NCBI GenBank assembly: GCA_963691655.1
Contig: OY829326.1
Location: forward strand, 70,487,235 to 70,551,234
Direction: 5' to 3'
From: Toxonevra muliebris
Lineage: Eukaryota; Arthropoda; Insecta; Diptera; Pallopteridae
DNA length: 64,000 bases
Each line of letters opens with the position of its first letter. The stretch's first letter is position 1. The notes beneath the pieces were generated by a model that saw only the letters and a program-made list of their open reading frames with translations, ran no database searches and was not told the DNA's origin. Both the position numbers and the translations under genes were made by a program. This document shows positions 58,487 through 64,000 of the stretch, piece after piece.

Positions 58487-59504
58487 AGTAAAAATCGCAA
58501 CGCACACAAAAGGTTGACTTGTTCTTAATGACGCCGTAACCAAACTAAATGACACATAGCAATAAAAATTCACAGAATAGTGGTTGACAGTTGTGCCAAC
58601 CTGGGAAAATTTTTTTGAAATATTCTCAGAGGGAAAATTTAAAATGAGAATTTCCGGGTACTTATATACTTCATATACAATTTAATTTTTCAATAAAAGT
58701 TTAACAGCTCATCGAGTGCAGAACGTCCCGTACATCCCAAAAAGAAAAAGCAATTAAGCATTGCACTTAAAGCATTTGAATTCACCACAATAAAGGCATT
58801 TATATAAAGAATTTGCATGAAAATTTTCACTCAAACACGTATACATACACACATACAAAGTCTCTCTTACACACCTACACATAAATAAATACATATACAT
58901 ATGTATACACGTAAAAAAACGAAACGACAAAGAGACAGAAAACCACATACAAAAGCACAAAGAAAACCACAAAAATAGGATAAACGACGCAACTATTTTC
59001 AAATTGCACCGCAAAACTTTTTATATGTAGTATATAGCATCATAGCAACAACCCACGCCTCGCCACACCATTACGTTATATTGTCATCTCTCCTCTTAAC
59101 CCTTTAACAGCACTTGACGCACGCTACCACCAGCTACACCAAACTATAACACACAACCACCCGCTTTCAACATCGCACCACACACTTCCAACACATTTAA
59201 GGCAATTTTTACACTCTTTTTACACTTTTCGCTGAAACTAAAACCGTATTTATAAATTAAATAGAAGAAATAAGTAGTAGGAGAAGAGAATCAGGTATTG
59301 TTGTATATGTAAAATGTACGATGTATGGTGTACGTGTATATGCCTAAGGTAAGTAGGTACTATGTAGTTATATAGTTAGAAAGCACAACATCCTGGCATG
59401 CTGACATTTGGCCAAAATTTGTGACTTCCTACCACTACAACTACTACTACGTATAATATCTACTTCTTCAACTTGCAAGCGTGCACTTAGTGCTCTACTA
59501 AGCA

Positions 59505-59540
59505 CTGAGGAAGAAAAAGAGAGCGAGAGGGAACGGAAAA
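59505..59540. promoter_or_regulatory. GAGA-type cluster 1
   Basis: GAGGAAGAAAAAGAGAGCGA and following GAGAGGGAACG form a purine cluster containing GAGAG cores, the known binding motif of the fly GAGA factor. It may be a regulatory island or simply a repeat. Confidence 0.3.
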
Positions 59541-60220
59541 GATGAAATGAAAGCGCGTGCTGCTGCTAGCGAAACTGACCTCAAATGAAATTGCTCACAA
59601 TGAAATTTAAGCAAAGGTTAATAATTCGTAATATCCTGTGCATCCTGTGCATCCGTTGTGGACCAACGACCACAAAATTTGCACAAACTGTATGCTGCAA
59701 GCAAATTTTATAGCCAACAAAGAAAGCAAGAATGTTTAGCTACATGCACACATAGCTAGATTCGGTAGCTGCACATAAATACATTCATATCTACAGTTCC
59801 ATGTAGTATACAACATTTACGCAAATGTACACAGTACCAAGCGGTACAGCCACCACAAACACATTTATATATTTTTATTGTTTTTCATGCCAAGCTAAAA
59901 TATTTTTTCATATTTTTTCACATAAACTTTGTGTGTGTTTGCTTGTGTTTTTGCTTGTGAGTAATTGTGGCCTATTGTCTATTCCGTGTGAGTGACTTTG
60001 AGGTAGGTCCTTCTGCTGGATTATTTTTATATATTTTCTCTTCTCTGCACACGAAAATATTTTAGAATTTATTTAGGTTTATTTCATTTTTTCATCATCA
60101 CTATTTCATTCTCTCCTATGTGTGTGCGTGCGTGTTTGTGTGTTTGTGCATGTCAGGGTTTTTTCCTTCTACTGTGTAAAAGGACAAAGTTGAAATCGTT
60201 GCGGAATTGAAAGCCATTAT

Positions 60221-60340
60221 TGAAGAGAGCGCTTATTTTCTGCAAGAGCATAACACAAAAGAATGAGAGCGCATGTGAGAGCGCATATTTTTATCCGCTG
60301 AATAGTCCTGCGAGAGAAAGAGCGAGCAAGTGAGAGAACT
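60221..60340. promoter_or_regulatory. GAGA-type cluster 2 with GAGAGCGC repeats
   Basis: GAGAGCGC occurs three times (near 60225, 60275 and 60287), followed by GCGAGAGAAAGAGCGAGCAA and GTGAGAGAAC. The density of GAGAG cores in about 120 bp exceeds the local background. Could be an enhancer, promoter-proximal or Polycomb-response-like site; no start site can be assigned. Confidence 0.35.
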
Positions 60341-63289
60341 GCAAAATTAGCAGAATTGAGTAACTTGACGAAGACCAATATTATTCTAGTATATGAATTT
60401 TGGCGGTAAATATTTGAATTATTTTTACTGTTAAATTCAAAATTTGAATATGATGATGTGAATTGTTATACTTACTAGTTATAGTAACGGAGAAAATCTG
60501 AGGTACAAAAGAAAACCTGGAATTACTAGCAACAGAGTACGATTTTCTAGTTAAAACGTTTTTGTATTATAAAAAGACAATTTCTTATATCTTCAGGCAT
60601 TATAATAATTTTTTTTTTTTTTAATTCAGATTGAACCAAACTTCGTCAGCTGATTATTATTACCAACACTGGCTACCCAAACTCCGTCATACGATGATTA
60701 TCTCCCATACTAGCTACTCGAACATCGAGGTTGGGCACACAAACATTATCGGCAATTTCATTTATCTGAATTTCATTCATAGGCGAAAAGTAGTTAAGTG
60801 GGTATTCAATGGTAACGAACTTAAACTAAAATTAGCACTAAAATTTCCAATGAAATTTAACAAGAATAAGCATTGGCATTAAGGTTTCAACAATTAAAAA
60901 AAAAAAAAACTATTTAACTAGCTTTAACATTAAAATTTGTAATGCCAAATGATGAAAAGTACATAAGTTCGCTTTTCATTATAATTAGATATTTATTTCA
61001 TAAAAAATTTAATTTTCAATCCATTAAATATTGCATTTTTCTACCCACCACCGGCAACACATGCAATATATGTATTGCTCAGAAATTCACAGTCTACAAA
61101 GTTTTATCTAAAAACAACTAAACTTTTGTATACATCACTTTATGCCAGTGTATATTTTTAATTTCCAGGAATGGGCAAATCTCAACTACAACATCATTTT
61201 TTGTTTTCATTTTTATCAGCAAGTCAAAAACTATAAAGTTAGTTAACTTTTTTTCTTTTTGCAACATCATTACAATGCTATATTCTATTTATAGAACTTT
61301 TGATGTAGCTACACATCTGTCTATATACATACATAGCTATGTAACTATTTATTGTCATTAACATATGTAACTAAAATAGCACGGTGAGTGATGCTTGTGT
61401 TATGCCAGGTCAGTTACATCTGGTCTTTAATATACAAGTTGATATGTTTGTAGTATATTTATTTACTATGTTACATTCAAAATTCTATGGAAATGTTAAT
61501 AACAAATCAAATTATACAGCACAATGTTACAAAATGTCACATAAAATAATAATACAACCTTGTTGTATTTACTATTAAAATTTTAGAACATGCACGTTAG
61601 CCGACAGATTCAGCTTGAAAAGGTTCGTTGAGGAGTTGATGTTGAGGAGTATTCCGCTTTATAAGTTTATACGCCTGAAATGTTTAGAAACATATATTTG
61701 TTTATAAACATGATGTACTGGTTTGTCGTATCAATTCTTCATATGAGGAGGTAAGAAGCAATTTAGTTTTTTTTAAAAAGATTTTTAATATGTATGAGAA
61801 AAATATTTTTCAGAATATTTTAGAATTTGAGAAATGAGCCAACTTTAAACCGACAAACTTTTAAAGATATAAATTAAAATATAAAAAACGCTGGAGAACG
61901 TATTCATATTATTTTTCTAAACTATAGCTTAGTTGTGGACCTTTTTAGCTATGAGCTATTTGTAAATCAACATAAGCCAAGCTAAAATGTTGAGTATAAA
62001 TTCAACTATTCAAAACCAAATTAATATGAACAACCATTTAAGATCTAGCCTTATGATTCTACATCGGATTCATCGTATTAAAAAACAATGGAGTTGACGA
62101 AGACGTTAACAACCACAATTTCAAGGCCCGTGGCACAATGAGTGTTTTGAACAAAATAACAAAAGGAACTCTCGCGTCAAATCAAAATAAAAGTATATAG
62201 CACCTGTGCCACATATTAAATAAATTTTTTAGACCGAACTTATATTTTTCGGTTGTCTGTTGTAAGATGTTGTAGATTTCCAAATTAAAAGAAATTCAAT
62301 CGATACATTTGAAGTATATATGGCGCTATTCATCCACAACAAAAATAAATAAGAAATAATCATGAGATTATAAGGCTAGACATACCCAACCCGAAAGCAC
62401 GAGAGAAGTGGTAGTCCTTAAAATACTACTAGAGGATGACGGTCAACATGAACAGAACTGACTATTGTCGACCTTTCTTGAGACGAATGTATCGTCCACT
62501 TAAATTCTTTAAAGGAATTTTATTGAGACCATTACTCTCAAATTAGAGAATAGTCGTTTTCATCAGCTCTGCAAGGAAATCAATCTAAAATTGGTTAATC
62601 AGAACATATCCTTTAACTCATTTTTTTATGGTTTTATGAATAAATTTAGGCCAATGTATTTTTCTTTTTTACCTTTTAGTGAACTTGAAAGCTTAGGGTT
62701 TTTCTATCTGACTCATTTAGATGCAGTTTTTTTTTAATTTTTCCAGATTTCTTGCTGATTTTAAGATTTTAGGTATGAATTGCTTAATTTGAAATGAAAA
62801 GTTTAGTTCATTATGTAATGTGGTAAAAAAAATCTGGAAATGAAAAACCACTTTTATTTCGTACTTAAATTAGTATATTTTCATTTTACATTTTAGGTTT
62901 TTAATTTAATTTTTTTTGTTGCAAAAATTTCGAACTTTGTTCTATATACCTCGCATAAGGTTAACTGTGGACAGTGTTTTGGTCAAAAGTTTTCGAAGCT
63001 TCAATTCACCTTTTTTTCAAAGACTACAGCTTGTTCTTCCTTCTTCTTAATTTTCCGATTAATTAGAACCCAACATTACTCAATGGGCTTTGGAGTATTG
63101 CATTGGAGTATTTAACTCTATTCATCCCACGTTATTTTATAACGTTAAGTCTCACGTAGTTACTTAGTGTCACTACATAGAATTAACTCAACAACAAGAA
63201 TAATATAATTTGGAACAATATAGGTATAATCTGTATTTACTTTGAACGCAAGTAGTGCAACAATTTTACAGAATTGCTTTAAAACTCTT

Positions 63290-63500
63290 CCTTTCTCCCT
63301 CTCCCCCTTTTTAGCCCTTCTTTTTAGCATTTTTCACTTTTTGAAGTGTTTCATGTGAAATTTTGGCGATTTCGTTGCGTATGTTGGCCTTAAGTTATTC
63401 AAGAGACTCTGGTATATTGGCATAAACCTGACTTATTAAGTAACCCCACAAGAAAAAGTTAGGAGCGGTGTCTTCGGTGTTAGCACTTTTTTCAAACGAT
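63290..63500 (-). pseudogene. IS630/Tc1/mariner-superfamily transposase C-terminal scrap
   Basis: On the minus strand the frame reads APNFFLWGYLISQVYANIPE, SLE, a stop, then LKANIRNEIAKISHETLQKV. This closely follows the insect transposase block PCDFFLWGYLKSxVYxNKPxTxEALKxNIRxEI, which contains the last catalytic acidic residue. Here that position (CDFF) reads PNFF. No terminal repeats or upstream domains were found. An isolated dead fragment. Confidence 0.75.
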
Positions 63501-63519
63501 ATTTTGGTCTGTGCGAAAG

Positions 63520-64000
63520 TTGCGTTAACGTACCAGACGACTAATTTTGAAATAATAAATAATAAAATTTGTGCTGGACTGGAGCTTAATACATGAGCTT
63601 TCAGATGACGATTTGGCAACTGCTGTCATTGTTGTTCCACTTTAATATCGGGTACCACAAAAAAAATCACGCTGTATAATAGCTTTATTTTTTTAGCACA
63701 TAACTTATTAACTATGCTGTTTTATTACTGCAAAATGCTGTCCTCTACTTCTCTATTCTTGTTAGGAAGAAAGTTATTTATTTTTTGCAACTTACTAGCA
63801 GAAGTTAATTGTTTTGACAACAGTCTTTACGACAGTTCTAAACTTGTAAAGTATTTTTCGGAAGTTATATTTTTCTTTGGCCGTTCATATGGTTTATAGA
63901 GCTGTTCCACTTCATGCTGTGCTTAGCGCTGCCTTCCTTGCATACATCCCACAGTAAAATATCCGCTATCGCAAGTCCACCAAATTTTCATAACATATTT
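63520..64000. other. Non-coding end of window
   Basis: No feature seen apart from a short plus-strand frame (63714-63899) without a domain. Confidence 0.5.

Larger units (their letters stand above)
57737..58662 (-). mobile_element. Internally deleted mariner element
   Basis: Inverted ends AGTACCCGGAAATT are present at both ends, and each is flanked by TA (57735-57736 and 58663-58664). The element is 926 bp, against about 1.25-1.3 kb for a full mariner. It encodes two disjoint parts of one transposase on the minus strand, joined at a deletion scar near 58260-58275. It is the best-preserved transposon in the window and could only be mobilised in trans. Confidence 0.93.
58670..63280. other. Non-coding stretch, possible regulatory clusters
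   Basis: CACA/CATA-rich sequence (58800-59210), poly-A/T runs and two GAGA-rich clusters listed separately. Frames at 58754-59014 minus, 60631-60882 plus and 61384-61578 plus have no domain. No transposon ends were identified between 60.9 and 63.2 kb. Confidence 0.45.

Noticed and set aside
1..64000. CRISPR arrays, operons, rRNA or intact tRNA genes
   Set aside because: No direct repeat-spacer pattern, ribosomal RNA signature or foldable complete tRNA was found; the window is eukaryotic in character.

Overview
This window looks like gene-free, transposon-rich, AT-rich chromosomal DNA from a fly, probably a higher dipteran and possibly a tephritid-like species. The species is an inference. 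It rests on the mix of degenerate mariner, Tc1, hAT, piggyBac-type and non-LTR relics, the many CAA/TTG and CATA microsatellites, poly-A/T runs and GAGAGCGC clusters, and the absence of any prokaryotic gene layout. I found no convincing host protein-coding gene. Most long open frames are low-complexity or lie inside repeats. The window is therefore either intergenic or inside a very large intron.

Layout. 0.2-1.8 kb holds a piggyBac-type end, a TTA-flanked foldback element and a degenerate GGTCTGA-type array. 7.6-13.4 kb is dense: a small inverted-repeat element, foldback-like copy A (9.75-10.52 kb), a tRNA-derived SINE split by an 835-bp TA-flanked element, and a Tc1-like transposase relic split in frame by a pogo/Tigger-like MITE. 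15.9-18.4 kb holds a second, opposite-strand Tc1-like relic with a foldback element inside. 19.4-20.1 kb is a TTAA-flanked piggyBac-type MITE. 22.7-23.4 kb is the RNase H end of a non-LTR retrotransposon (minus strand). 24.1-25.2 kb is a non-autonomous hAT with GGCCGAAG subterminal repeats. 27.1-28.4 kb is a 1.27-kb purine-rich tract with a perfect 102-bp tandem duplication.

Further right: a Tc1-like relic with both terminal repeats (29.4-30.6 kb), a piggyBac-type fragment (33.2-33.5 kb), a 2-kb degenerate minisatellite broken by a 350-bp MITE (35.3-37.4 kb), a second piggyBac-type element (39.15-39.86 kb), a decayed hAT (41.4-42.6 kb), a TTAA-flanked MITE (44.16-44.68 kb), foldback-like copy B (45.0-46.0 kb), a second minisatellite broken by a long-TIR element (49.45-51.2 kb), a 402-bp TIR element, a mariner relic (51.85-52.3 kb), a 188-bp MITE, a hAT with a perfect 8-bp target duplication (56.9-57.5 kb), an internally deleted mariner with both ends and TA flanks (57.74-58.66 kb), and a transposase C-terminal scrap at 63.3-63.5 kb.

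The genes do not work together as a pathway. The structure is a stratigraphy of nested mobile elements. The most informative points are the exact TA-duplicating nested insertions, the two-copy foldback-like family whose arms are built of tandem ~150-bp units, and the cluster of TTAA-flanked elements sharing CCC ends and subterminal palindromes. All homology calls come from reading motifs by eye; no database search was run.
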